Position numbers and translations under genes: made by a program. A stretch of DNA of 64,000 nt from Betaproteobacteria bacterium (GTDB lineage Bacteria > Bdellovibrionota_B > Oligoflexia > Silvanigrellales > Silvanigrellaceae), in assembly GCA_016868315.1 (NCBI GenBank), contig VGHE01000005.1:133657-197656 (forward strand), written 5' to 3'. The notes below the pieces were generated by a model that was given only the letters and a program-made list of their open reading frames with translations, had not been told where the DNA came from and did not search any database. Positions 48,086 through 57,236 of the stretch are shown here, piece after piece (the first letter of the stretch is position 1; the number at the start of each line of letters is the position of its first letter).

Positions 48086-49492
48086 TTATTCCAATGCAAC
48101 AGTATCGGGTAAAAAACGACTCGCAAATGGCCATGGGAGCACCCCCTGGATGCTTGCGGCATTCATGAGAAGTGCAATCAGACGATCTAGACCAAGTGCG
48201 TTGCCGATGCATGGATAGATGCCACGTGTCAGACAGGTATCGAACTGTGGATCCAAAAAAATCTCAGGCCGCTCTTGCTGAAGTCCAAGAAGTCGAGCGT
48301 GGTAATCCTTCGAATCAACAAGCTCTTTATAGCCATTGCAGATCTCTGCACCAAAAACATAAAGCTCAAACCGGTCAACATAGAATGGCTGAGTTGCACT
48401 CGTCGCTGCAAGTGCCCCCATACGCTTCGGATAATGAGTCACGAAGCACGCTTGCTGTGTTTTCAAAAAGGGCTCCACAAATTCCATGAAAACTTTACAA
48501 AAAACATCATCCCAGGTGTCTGTGGCGGCAATAGAAATGCATTTCTCAGCCGCTCTATTTCTGAATTCATCAGTATCAGCGAGCGCCTTGAGATCGAGGT
48601 TAACGAGCTTCAGAAACAAACTCTCAATTGTAAATCGAGGCCAACACCCTTGCGGAAGCGCATCGACACTGCCAACAGCCTGAGCGACGCACTCCACAAC
48701 CCTCTGCGTCTCACTCAAGAGGTCATCGAAATCCTCGCCCTGACGATACCACTCAAGCATCAGGAATTCAGGGTCGTGGTGAGCAGAGAGTTCACCATTG
48801 TTGCGGTATGCATGATCGAGCGAAAAGATACGCTCGCTGCCCTCACACATTATTTTTTTTAACGCTAACTCAGGACTCGTTGGCAACTGCAAAGGCCACT
48901 GCTGACCGCGGTGATCTGTGTAGTGGGTCACAAATGAATTCAAGTAGCGTTCAAGCCCGCCAGATGGCACCAGTGTGGGTGGATCCAATTCAAGATACCC
49001 GTCAGCCAAAAAAAGCAAGCGGGTGCGCTCAATCGCGCAGGAGCGCGCACGCAGCCGTGACAACCGCTCTGACGTTCGAGTTTGGAAATACTGAGTCTGA
49101 GTGCGAGACACTTCGGCCGAAGGAAAATCAGGGGCATGTGCAGGGTCTGGAATGAAAGGGAGAGTCCAACGCGCCACATCCTCTCCAGCCACCCAAACCA
49201 GAGACTCAACGAGAAGCAAAGTTGACGTTTGAAGTTCAACAACGAAGGAGTTCGTCTGAGATGAACTGCTTCGTTGCTCTGTCTTGGTGCTCATCTCGAG
49301 CCGATAAATACGCCCCGCAACAGGCTGTGCAGCCGCAGCGCTCGGCAGAAGCGAAACAGGCCAAATCGCTCCTGAGCCATCGGAAAAACCGAACAGGCTG
49401 TCCTGCACAAAGCAGCGCCCAAAGGCAACCCTAGGCCGACAGGATTGAACACTCCTCAGTTCAAAAATCTCTCGGAGTGAATAGCGAGTCAT
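48086..49492 (-). CDS. epmA: EpmA/PoxA-like lysyl-tRNA synthetase paralogue with N-terminal domain
   Basis: Predicted EF-P--(R)-beta-lysine ligase: activates lysine or beta-lysine and transfers it to a lysine of elongation factor P. Class II core blocks are present: LQLPTSPELALKKIMCEGSE with RIFSLDHAYRNNGE, HDPEFLMLEWYRQG (motif 2 region), and CIGNALGLDRLIALLM (motif 3). EpmA is normally about 325 residues without an anticodon-binding domain. This 468-residue chain has about 135 extra N-terminal residues that may be an OB-fold-like remnant, yet lacks the full LysRS layout. Neither epmB nor efp is nearby. The start overlaps the Lon-like gene's stop (ATGA). A true tRNA synthetase role is a weaker alternative. 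Confidence 0.75.
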   Translation of the reverse strand: MTRYSLREIFELRSVQSCRPRVAFGRCFVQDSLFGFSDGSGAIWPVSLLPSAAAAQPVAGRIYRLEMSTKTEQRSSSSQTNSFVVELQTSTLLLVESLVWVAGEDVARWTLPFIPDPAHAPDFPSAEVSRTQTQYFQTRTSERLSRLRARSCAIERTRLLFLADGYLELDPPTLVPSGGLERYLNSFVTHYTDHRGQQWPLQLPTSPELALKKIMCEGSERIFSLDHAYRNNGELSAHHDPEFLMLEWYRQGEDFDDLLSETQRVVECVAQAVGSVDALPQGCWPRFTIESLFLKLVNLDLKALADTDEFRNRAAEKCISIAATDTWDDVFCKVFMEFVEPFLKTQQACFVTHYPKRMGALAATSATQPFYVDRFELYVFGAEICNGYKELVDSKDYHARLLGLQQERPEIFLDPQFDTCLTRGIYPCIGNALGLDRLIALLMNAASIQGVLPWPFASRFLPDTVALE

Positions 49493-52134
49493 CTCTTCAC
49501 AGAGCGCTTCTTGGGGGTTTTAGCAGCTCGTGCTGCCACCTTCTTCTCTTTGCTGGCCTTACGCAGCTCAGCCTTCTTTTCTTCCTGTCCGGACTTCGGA
49601 TGAAGAGCTTTGGCCACCTCTGCAAAAGCGCTGCCTGGTGCGAAACGTTGCTTCTTTTCGTCCCATTCGCCCGCTGCGAAACCAGTCAGAAGCTCAAACG
49701 CTTCCTCGACTCGGGTCACTGTCCAGATGTGGAAATCACCGCGCTCCACAGCTTCGCGAACCTCGCGCTGGAGCATCAAATGCTTCATATTCTGAACGGG
49801 AATAATCACACCTTGACGTTTATTGAAGCCTTTTATTTTACAGACGCGATAGAAGCCTTCGACTTTTTCATTGATGCCACCTACGGGCTGCACCTCACCG
49901 AACTGGTTCACAGAACCTGTCACGGCGATGCTCTGATCAATAGGCAAATTCGCAAGAGTGCTGAGGATCAAAACCATTTCAGCCAGGGTTGCTGAGTCAC
50001 CATCCACGCCACTGTAGTTCTGTTCAAAACAGATGGTCGCAGCGAGCACAACAGGATCTTTGCGTCCGAACACAGCATTTATCCAGCTCGTCAGAATCGA
50101 AATACCCTTATTGTGAATCTTGCCGGAGAGGGCGGCATCGCGCTCGATATTCACAATTCCAGGTTTGCCTTTGTAGGTTCGACAGGTGATGCGTGTTGGC
50201 ATACCGAACGATACATCGCCCAGGTTGTAAACCGCCAGACCGTTGATTTCCCCCACGCGGCGTGAATTCGCAGAAATTAGAATGTCACCACGAGTGACCA
50301 TCTCACTCAGGTGATCCTGGACAAGCGCCGAGCGGAAGTAACGCTCATCAACGGCCTTCTCAACATCTTCGCGGGAAATTCGTTTAGCCTTGCGCTCTTT
50401 GGCCATAAAATCGGCTTCGATGGTCAGATCTTTGATGAGGCTGAAGCGGGTCGTGAGCTTGTCCTGGTCATCGACAATCCGGCTGCTGTATTCAACAATG
50501 CTTGCGATCGCAGACGCCTCGAAGGGCAAAAGATTTTCGACCTGCGTGCGGGTTGAAACGAAATTGATGTAGTCCTTGATGGTTTCTTCGTTTCTGGGCA
50601 TCTGTAAATCGAAATCCGCTTTAATTTTAAAGATCTTGTTAAAGTCTTCATCGAATTGATACAGCATCCGATAGACCCAATCAGAACCAATGAGCACGAT
50701 TTTCACGTTGAGTGCGATAGGCTCCGGGCGAAGACCGCTTGTTGGCAGAATACTGTACTGCTCGCCAAGATCTTCAATAAATAGCTTTTGGTTTTTGAGG
50801 ACTCTCTTGAGCGTGTCCCAGACCTGCGGATTTCTTAGGACGTCGATGGTATTGAGAACGAGATAACCACCGTTGGCTCGCGCAAGTGCACCTGCCTTGA
50901 TCATCTTGAAGTCGGTTGTGTAGATACCGTATTCAATATTTTTCTCAATTTTCCCGAACAGATTGTAAAACGTCGGGTTGGTTTCAATAACAATCGGAGC
51001 ACCTTTGGTCTCGGTGTTGTCCACAAAGACATTGACGCGATAAGGCAAATAGGAGTCACCTTTTCTAAGGTGATGAGGCACGGGGCTTTCATCGCCCTCT
51101 CCATCTTCATCATCTTCATCTTTTGCAAAGTCTTCGATGTTTTCGAGCAGGTGCTCCTTGGCTTCGTTCAGGTAATTCACAATTGCTGAGTTGTTTGCAT
51201 ACTCTTTGAGAAGAGGCTGCATTGCAGCGCTCACCACGTAGTCGCCAATTTCTGAGCGCAGCGACTCGAGCTTTTGCTTTGTTTCATTTTCGATAGCACG
51301 AACCTTACGGGCAAAGTCGAGAACTTCAGGTTCCAACTGATTGCGCTCAAGTTCTATTTTTTCCTTTTGGTCATCGCTCAGGTCAGCATAGTCTTTTTCC
51401 GACAACGGTTTTCCATCAACAATCGGAACGGTGACGATACCCATCCGTGTGGATTTCACGCCAAAGTTCATAGCCTTCGAAGTTCTCTCGAGTTCGCTGA
51501 AGAGCTTCGCTTTTTTCTCATTGCTCGAGTTCACTGTCGAATTGACGTTGTTCTCATATTCTTCAGACTGCAGAGCATCAGGTATCTCGGTGCCGAGTTG
51601 CTCAATCAACTCGTCCATATCTTTCTTAAACTTCTTGGCCATACCTGTGGCCACTTCAATGGCGCGAGGCGATTCTGTGTTCTTGAAGTTGTAAACGTAA
51701 ATCCAATCTGAGGGAGTCTTCTGCGTTTCTGCAGTTTTCTTCAGAAAGCCGCGAATGACGCTTGTTTTGCCAGTACCTTGAACACCTGCAACATAGATAT
51801 TGTAGCCAGGCTTTTGCACACCCAACCCCACAGTGATTGCGCGCACTGCTCTGGCTTGCGAAATAATCTCGTAATTGGGTACCTTGGCTGCATTTTTGCG
51901 AACAGTGTCGCCGTCAATGCCACAGTGCCTGAAGACCTCGTCACCGTTCAGACGCCTGAAACTGCGACGCGTCTTGTCAATCTTGGCATCGACAGGAAAA
52001 TCTTTGTCACGCTGTGCCAAGAGTTGAAGAGTCACCGAGCTTCCGCTCGCGGTGGATGAGCTCGCCTTCGCAGCTTTGCTCGTTCCACTCTTCCGAACAA
52101 CCGTCTTTTTGGTTTTGGTCTGTTTTTTCTTCAC
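49489..52134 (-). CDS. Lon-family ATP-dependent protease (AAA_32/Lon_C type)
   Basis: 881 residues from a GTG with AGGA upstream (an earlier GTG has a badly spaced site). The order is a Lys/Ser-rich N-terminal tail, AAA domain with Walker A GVQGTGKTS (117-125), a long charged coiled-coil insertion about 200-370, the second part of the AAA module (RANGGYLVLNTIDVLRNPQVW), and the Lon protease domain. The catalytic dyad is Ser714 (VDGDSATLAEM) and Lys757 (GGINEKVEGFY), 43 residues apart as in E. coli Lon (Ser679/Lys722). This is the YcbZ-like branch, not housekeeping Lon. A lysine-rich C-terminal tail may bind nucleic acid. It sits between recQ-like and epmA-like genes in one operon. Confidence 0.87.
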   Translation of the reverse strand: MKKKQTKTKKTVVRKSGTSKAAKASSSTASGSSVTLQLLAQRDKDFPVDAKIDKTRRSFRRLNGDEVFRHCGIDGDTVRKNAAKVPNYEIISQARAVRAITVGLGVQKPGYNIYVAGVQGTGKTSVIRGFLKKTAETQKTPSDWIYVYNFKNTESPRAIEVATGMAKKFKKDMDELIEQLGTEIPDALQSEEYENNVNSTVNSSNEKKAKLFSELERTSKAMNFGVKSTRMGIVTVPIVDGKPLSEKDYADLSDDQKEKIELERNQLEPEVLDFARKVRAIENETKQKLESLRSEIGDYVVSAAMQPLLKEYANNSAIVNYLNEAKEHLLENIEDFAKDEDDEDGEGDESPVPHHLRKGDSYLPYRVNVFVDNTETKGAPIVIETNPTFYNLFGKIEKNIEYGIYTTDFKMIKAGALARANGGYLVLNTIDVLRNPQVWDTLKRVLKNQKLFIEDLGEQYSILPTSGLRPEPIALNVKIVLIGSDWVYRMLYQFDEDFNKIFKIKADFDLQMPRNEETIKDYINFVSTRTQVENLLPFEASAIASIVEYSSRIVDDQDKLTTRFSLIKDLTIEADFMAKERKAKRISREDVEKAVDERYFRSALVQDHLSEMVTRGDILISANSRRVGEINGLAVYNLGDVSFGMPTRITCRTYKGKPGIVNIERDAALSGKIHNKGISILTSWINAVFGRKDPVVLAATICFEQNYSGVDGDSATLAEMVLILSTLANLPIDQSIAVTGSVNQFGEVQPVGGINEKVEGFYRVCKIKGFNKRQGVIIPVQNMKHLMLQREVREAVERGDFHIWTVTRVEEAFELLTGFAAGEWDEKKQRFAPGSAFAEVAKALHPKSGQEEKKAELRKASKEKKVAARAAKTPKKRSVKR

Positions 52135-52196
52135 ACTCAGTCCTGCATCAGCAAAAATTGTCGATATGTTGTGATTGCATAAAAATTCTGCCACTC

Positions 52197-54071
52197 CTAC
52201 AAGTGGTCTGGCAATGTTAGCGTCAGAGCCCCATCATCACGTGCTGCGGAATGACGCATTCTCTTTGTCGCACGTGATTCGCACAAATCACACTGACCAC
52301 ATTGCATGCGTGCGGAAAGGCTCGCGCCCGTCGGCCTTCCTGTAAAGAATGAGTTTGCGAACTGCATTCGACACTGATCCGCAAGAACAAAGCTCGAGAG
52401 TGCCTGCAGGCTCTGCCCAAGAGCTGAGCGCAGCCGAGTATAGCGGTCGAATTGTTGCATCAACTCGGCCAGTGAGCCCCCGAAGAGCAAACTTGCGCGC
52501 GCGTCTTCTTGAGAAATGATTTGAAAACTGAGTTCCGAACGTTCGGAATAATAACGCAGCACCTCAAAAACCTTCTCCCAGGCTAATTGCAGATCTTCGA
52601 GCATTTCTGAGAGAGAGAAGACTGCAAAAACGATGCCTTTCGATTGATTACTCGGATTGAAACGCTGCCCAATCCACTCGAGCACCATTCTGCGCCGGGA
52701 AGGTCCCGGCGGGAGTTGTGAAGTCAGCACAGAAATCGATTCAATGTGCTTGATTTCGAGCTTGACGAGATCGCTATTGGCAGAAGACTGGCCACCGCCG
52801 CAGCCAAGCATCTGCAAAATTCCGGAGATATTTTCAGCCGCCTGATCGACGTCGCGCTCGTTTTTGTGAAAGCTTTGCAGCACTTTTTTGAGATCGTGAC
52901 GTGGCACCAGACGCGCTTGTCCGGAACCTGGGAAGAAGTGCGCCATCGCTCGAAATTGTTCGAGCAAGACTCCTGGCTCAGGCAACATTTTGTCGAACTG
53001 GAAGGAGCGGCGTTTGGGATCGGAGCCTGACCAAACGATCATCGCTTTGGCTTTTTCGCCCTGCCGACCAGCACGCCCCATCATTTGGAACAGTTCTTCT
53101 ATGTTCCCTGGAAAACCAACCACAACAATCAGCTGTACGTCGGGCAAATCGATTCCCATTCCAAACGCCAGAGTCGCACAGATCACCACAGGACGCGCAG
53201 ACTGGCGCAAATATTCTTCCACCGATCGACGCACATCTCGCTGCAAACCGGCATGATAAACCACTGCATTGAGACCGCATTTTTTTAGCTCTTGAGCTGC
53301 GTTCTGACACTGCTCGCGCCGCGGAAAATAAAGAATCGTCTTGCGTGAATCAGACGAGGTCACGAGACCTCGAACAACTGTCCAGCGCTCCTCTTCGGAG
53401 TAAACACGGACTGCGGAAACACCGATATTTTCGCGCAAGGGCCTGTCGACAATTTCTGTCACAGATCCCGGATCGGGAAAAAGCATTTCACGAATCAAAC
53501 GGCGGCTTGATTTTGAGGCTGTGGCCGTCAATGCAAGCACCTTCCGGATATTCAGACCACGCAAAATTGAGGCCAGCTGAGCATATTCGGGGCGAAATGA
53601 ATGCCCCCAAGACACCACGCAATGTGCCTCGTCAACCACAACCATCCGAATCAAGAACCGCTTCAGGAAGCGTTGAAAGCTGAGGAGAGCCAAACGCTCT
53701 GGACTCACAAAAAGCAGACGCACTTGCCCACTCATGAGGCTTTTATAGGCACTCCGACGCTCATCCTCAGATTGTTCAGAGCAAATAATTGCCGCAGGAA
53801 TTCCTGCTTGAGTCATGCGCAAATATTGGTCGCGCATCAAGGCAATGAGAGGACAGACGACAACTGTCATGCCCTCCGGAAAAAGCTGGCTCCCGAGAGC
53901 ATAAATCAGTGTTTTGCCTGCACCCGTGGGTAAAGTGACGAGAAGTTGATCTTTCGAGAGAAGCCCTTTGAAGACCTCCCGCTGCTGAGGACGCAGGGTC
54001 TGGATTGAAAAATGTTTGAGAGCGAGCGCCTCAAGTTGCCCGAGGACTGCCTCCATTTCCGTCTCGACCAA
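52197..54071 (-). CDS. RecQ-like ATP-dependent DNA helicase
   Basis: Superfamily 2 3'-5' helicase for recombination and repair. Motif I LPTGAGKT, motif II DEAHCVVSWGHSFRPEY (the RecQ signature), ALTATAS (motif III), CATLAFGMGIDLPDVQ and MMGRAGRQGE (motif VI region). The C-terminal third has a Cys cluster (CRMQF...CGQCDLC) typical of the RecQ zinc module; no clear HRDC domain. It has 624 residues. The start is uncertain: a TTG with GGGG five nt upstream, or an ATG five codons later with a poorer site. Confidence 0.88.
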   Translation of the reverse strand: MVETEMEAVLGQLEALALKHFSIQTLRPQQREVFKGLLSKDQLLVTLPTGAGKTLIYALGSQLFPEGMTVVVCPLIALMRDQYLRMTQAGIPAAIICSEQSEDERRSAYKSLMSGQVRLLFVSPERLALLSFQRFLKRFLIRMVVVDEAHCVVSWGHSFRPEYAQLASILRGLNIRKVLALTATASKSSRRLIREMLFPDPGSVTEIVDRPLRENIGVSAVRVYSEEERWTVVRGLVTSSDSRKTILYFPRREQCQNAAQELKKCGLNAVVYHAGLQRDVRRSVEEYLRQSARPVVICATLAFGMGIDLPDVQLIVVVGFPGNIEELFQMMGRAGRQGEKAKAMIVWSGSDPKRRSFQFDKMLPEPGVLLEQFRAMAHFFPGSGQARLVPRHDLKKVLQSFHKNERDVDQAAENISGILQMLGCGGGQSSANSDLVKLEIKHIESISVLTSQLPPGPSRRRMVLEWIGQRFNPSNQSKGIVFAVFSLSEMLEDLQLAWEKVFEVLRYYSERSELSFQIISQEDARASLLFGGSLAELMQQFDRYTRLRSALGQSLQALSSFVLADQCRMQFANSFFTGRPTGASLSARMQCGQCDLCESRATKRMRHSAARDDGALTLTLPDHL

Positions 54072-54183
54072 GACCGCCCCTTTTTAGTGCATAAATTTGT
54101 GTTGCGGTTCCCACCTTAGCAGTCCCGACCTCCCGCGCAACCCCGAGCAGCCGAATCGTCTCAATTTCATCTCCCTGCAGCGA

Positions 54184-54212
54184 TTGGCCACAATTTCGGC
54201 AGGGTGTATAGT
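54184..54212 (+). promoter_or_regulatory. Promoter of the DUF3299-like gene
   Basis: TTGGCC and TATAGT are separated by 17 nt, with the -10 box matching five of six consensus bases. The start site would lie about 20 nt before the ATG. The 169-bp divergent spacer holds nothing else recognisable. Confidence 0.5.
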
Positions 54213-54240
54213 CAGGCGTTGTCGTTTGGGAGGATGTGGA

Positions 54241-54723
54241 ATGCCACTTTGGCTGCGCATAACGCTGTTGAGCATCGTTGGTTTTTCGCTCGGGTTTGCG
54301 GGTATCTACTCACTCATGAACCAGGACGATGCTAATTCCCTTTCTGCGAGTGCCAACTCCAAACCAGTTGAAGTTGAATGGTCGACTTTGCGGGATCTCG
54401 ATCTCGACACGGGGGCTGCCTCCCCACAGCTGAAGAAAGTCGATGGCCAGAGAGTTCGCATTCCAGGGTTTATTGTGCCGCTGGAAGACAACATGGACTC
54501 AGTTTCAGAATTTCTGCTGGTTCCTAGCCCGACAGCCTGCATCCACACCCCCCCGCCGCCCGCCAACCAGATGGTGCACGTTCGCATGGCGGGTGGTCGC
54601 AAGGCATCGCGCAGCTGGGGGCCAGTCTGGCTGCAGGGGAGACTGCGGATCACGGATGTCATGGGCCCCTATGGCAAATCTTCGTTTGAAATGCTCGGTG
54701 AGTTGACCGAGCCATACCAATAA
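54241..54723 (+). CDS. DUF3299-like membrane-anchored protein
   Basis: 160 residues, ATG preceded by GGGAGG. One N-terminal transmembrane or signal-anchor helix (LRITLLSIVGFSLGFAGIYSL) precedes a periplasmic domain with IPGFIVPLEDNMDSVSEFLL and CIHTPPPPANQMVHV, the signature block of the DUF3299 family. Members of this family often sit near metal-efflux or ABC transport genes, but none is here. Function unknown. It lies 40 nt upstream of proS on the same strand and may be co-transcribed. Confidence 0.8.
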   Translation: MPLWLRITLLSIVGFSLGFAGIYSLMNQDDANSLSASANSKPVEVEWSTLRDLDLDTGAASPQLKKVDGQRVRIPGFIVPLEDNMDSVSEFLLVPSPTACIHTPPPPANQMVHVRMAGGRKASRSWGPVWLQGRLRITDVMGPYGKSSFEMLGELTEPYQ

Positions 54724-54763
54724 TTTATCTGCCCGTGCATTTTCATCACTGGAGTCACCCAAC

Positions 54764-56521
54764 ATGTTTTTGTCCAAACTCGTCGGTCGCACTGTAAAAG
54801 AAACTCCACGCGACGCTGAACTTGTCAGTCATCGCTTTCTGCTGCGTGGTGGCTTCGTTCGGCAATACGCTTCGGGTGTCTATGGACTTCTCCCCCTTGC
54901 ACAGCGCTCCATTGCAAAAATTGAAAGCATCTGTCGTGAAGAAATGAATCGCATCGAAGGCCAGGAAGTGAAAATGCCCTGCCTTGGCACCAAAGAGCTT
55001 TGGGATGAAAGTGGACGCTACGGTGCCATTGGCAAGGACATGTTTCGCCTTAACGACCGCAACGAAAAGCCCATGGTCTTGTGCATGACACACGAAGAAC
55101 CGGTGGTCTTTTTTGCACGCACCGAGCTCACCAGCTACCGCCAACTTCCAGCCATGATGTATCAAGTCCAAACCAAGTTCCGTGATGAACCCCGCCCACG
55201 CGGCGGACTGATTCGCTTGCGCGAATTTACAATGAAAGATGCCTACAGCTTTCATGCAAGTGAAGAAGATTTGCAAAATTATTATTGGCGCGCGCACGAA
55301 GCATACATGCGTTTCTTCAAACGCACAGGCTGCCGCAATTTCGTGAGTGTTATGTCCGACAACGGAATGTTCGGTGGAAAGTTCTCACATGAATTCATGA
55401 TGCTCGTGCCCTCTGGTGAAGACACCCTCATCACCTGCACGAACTGCGACTACAAAGCGAACCAGGAAATTGCCACAAGCCCCTTCACAACCCAGAGTGC
55501 CAATGCCATTGCCGTCGCTGAGGTGGAAACGCCAAACATCAAAACAATTGCTGACCTGGCAAAATTTTTGAAGATCGATGCCTCAACAACCTGCAAAGCA
55601 GTGATGTTCCAGACGCGCGAACAAGAGCTGGTCGTCGCATTCGTTCGTGGCGATCTCGACGTCGTTGAACAGAAGCTCAAAGGAGTTCTGCAGAAAGAAC
55701 TCTTCCCTGCAAAGGATGAAGTCATTGCTGCCGCAGGTGCAGTGGCAGGTTCCACTGGGCCACTCGGCTTGAATCTTTCAAAGTGCTTGGTTGTCTTCGA
55801 CAAAACCATCAGTGCAGGTTCAAACTTCGCAGTTGGCGCCAACAAAGCTGGTTACCACTTGAAGAACTTCAACCTCGAGCGAGACCTACTCTCGCAGCTG
55901 AACGATTGGCAGAAACAGCGCATCAAGATGGGCGACATCGCAGCTGCGCGCGCAGGCGACCCGTGTCCACAGTGCGGTCACGCGCTTCAGGAGACCCGAG
56001 GAATTGAAATCGGCAACATTTTTCACCTTGGCACCAGATACTCGCACTCAATGAACTGCACCTACTCCGACCAGGCGGGCGTGGCACAAAATCACGTCAT
56101 GGGCTGCTACGGAATAGGCATCACTCGGCTTCTTCCAGCAATCATCGAAGAGAGCCACGATGAACGCGGACCCATTCTTCCAATTACGGTCGCCCCTTTC
56201 GACGTACACATCTGCGTGCTCAACAAGAAAGAGGGAACAACCGAGGAAACTGCACTTGCAACCTACGCAGCTCTCAAAAAAGCTGGAATTGAAGTCCTGC
56301 TTGATGACCGCGACGAAAAACCTGGTTCTCAATTTGCAGACGCTGACCTTGTGGGCATACCGCTGCGTATCATTTTCTCGCCGCGCAACCTCAACGAGAA
56401 CAAGGTCGAATTCAAATTCCGCGACAACCGCACTCCAGCACAAATGATTCCAGTGAATGAAGTTGTCGATTTTGTGAAGAAGACCGTCGCCGCCGAATAT
56501 CAGCGGTACGCACTCGACTGA
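54764..56521 (+). CDS. proS: Prolyl-tRNA synthetase, bacterial type with editing insert
   Basis: Class II synthetase charging tRNA-Pro. RGGFVRQYASGVYGLLPL at the N-terminus, the THEEP motif (MTHEEPVVFF), motif 2 FRDEPRPRGGLIRLREF, the YbaK-like editing insertion (about residues 245-385) between motifs 2 and 3, motif 3 GCYGIGITRLLPAI, and a C-terminal anticodon domain. It has 585 residues, standard for the bacterial long form. It begins 40 nt after the DUF3299 gene. Confidence 0.97.
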   Translation: MFLSKLVGRTVKETPRDAELVSHRFLLRGGFVRQYASGVYGLLPLAQRSIAKIESICREEMNRIEGQEVKMPCLGTKELWDESGRYGAIGKDMFRLNDRNEKPMVLCMTHEEPVVFFARTELTSYRQLPAMMYQVQTKFRDEPRPRGGLIRLREFTMKDAYSFHASEEDLQNYYWRAHEAYMRFFKRTGCRNFVSVMSDNGMFGGKFSHEFMMLVPSGEDTLITCTNCDYKANQEIATSPFTTQSANAIAVAEVETPNIKTIADLAKFLKIDASTTCKAVMFQTREQELVVAFVRGDLDVVEQKLKGVLQKELFPAKDEVIAAAGAVAGSTGPLGLNLSKCLVVFDKTISAGSNFAVGANKAGYHLKNFNLERDLLSQLNDWQKQRIKMGDIAAARAGDPCPQCGHALQETRGIEIGNIFHLGTRYSHSMNCTYSDQAGVAQNHVMGCYGIGITRLLPAIIEESHDERGPILPITVAPFDVHICVLNKKEGTTEETALATYAALKKAGIEVLLDDRDEKPGSQFADADLVGIPLRIIFSPRNLNENKVEFKFRDNRTPAQMIPVNEVVDFVKKTVAAEYQRYALD

Positions 56522-56524
56522 AAG

Positions 56525-57214
56525 TCAGAGTGCGACACCCACAGTCAAACCCAAATCCAAGCGCACGTCACGGTTGATTTCATTGACCTTATCAATGATT
56601 TCCGTTGCAGCTGCTGCTTGAGATTGGTCGGACAGATTCTTGGTTTCAAACTTGGGACGCGGGAGGTTCACACCAGCTCCACCGTAAAGCGACCAAGTGA
56701 AGCCAAACGTTGCGAGAAAGCGATAACCGATATGAACGGTTGGAGCGACCACTGTAAAAGACTTCTCCGACTCTTTGCCGCCCACTGTGACGCTCGAGGT
56801 GACCTGACCAAGATGCAGCTTGCCGCCCAGGAAAACTCCCGAGAGTGTCTGCATTGGATACAGGCGCATCTTAGGCGCGAGCATGATACTGCGCGACTCG
56901 CCCGAAGCACCGCTGTCGACCGAAACCTTGTTATTGGTGAAAAGAAGATCGAGACCTAGGTTCATTGTTTCTGAACTGCGCATTTCAAGCTCAAGACCAA
57001 CGCCTTTATTGAGCAACTGAGCCGCGTTCAACTCGAGTACGTATGACACGTCATCCTGACCTGCCATGTAGCGCTTGCCATAGGTGGGCTGTTCACCTAC
57101 GGGCGGCTTATACTCGCCCGAAGAAGACTGTGCCCAGGCTGCCGAGTAGGACAAAACACAGGCCGCAGCGCAAGAAAGCTGAATCACATTTTTTGCAACG
57201 CTTGAAATCTTCAC
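56525..57214 (-). CDS. Signal-peptide protein, probable outer-membrane beta-barrel
   Basis: The GTG start has GGAGG six nt upstream and gives a clean signal peptide (AWA cleavage near residue 28); ATGs further up would place that Shine-Dalgarno inside the coding region. The mature protein (about 200 residues) has alternating strands, for example GVGLELEMRSSETMNLGLDL, GVFLGGKLHLGQVTSSV and FGFTWSLYGGAGVN, and ends LGLTVGVAL, as in small outer-membrane barrels. No family recognised. It converges on proS with a 3-nt gap. Confidence 0.72.
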   Translation of the reverse strand: MKISSVAKNVIQLSCAAACVLSYSAAWAQSSSGEYKPPVGEQPTYGKRYMAGQDDVSYVLELNAAQLLNKGVGLELEMRSSETMNLGLDLLFTNNKVSVDSGASGESRSIMLAPKMRLYPMQTLSGVFLGGKLHLGQVTSSVTVGGKESEKSFTVVAPTVHIGYRFLATFGFTWSLYGGAGVNLPRPKFETKNLSDQSQAAAATEIIDKVNEINRDVRLDLGLTVGVAL

Positions 57215-57236
57215 GAAGTCCTCCATCAATGAAACA

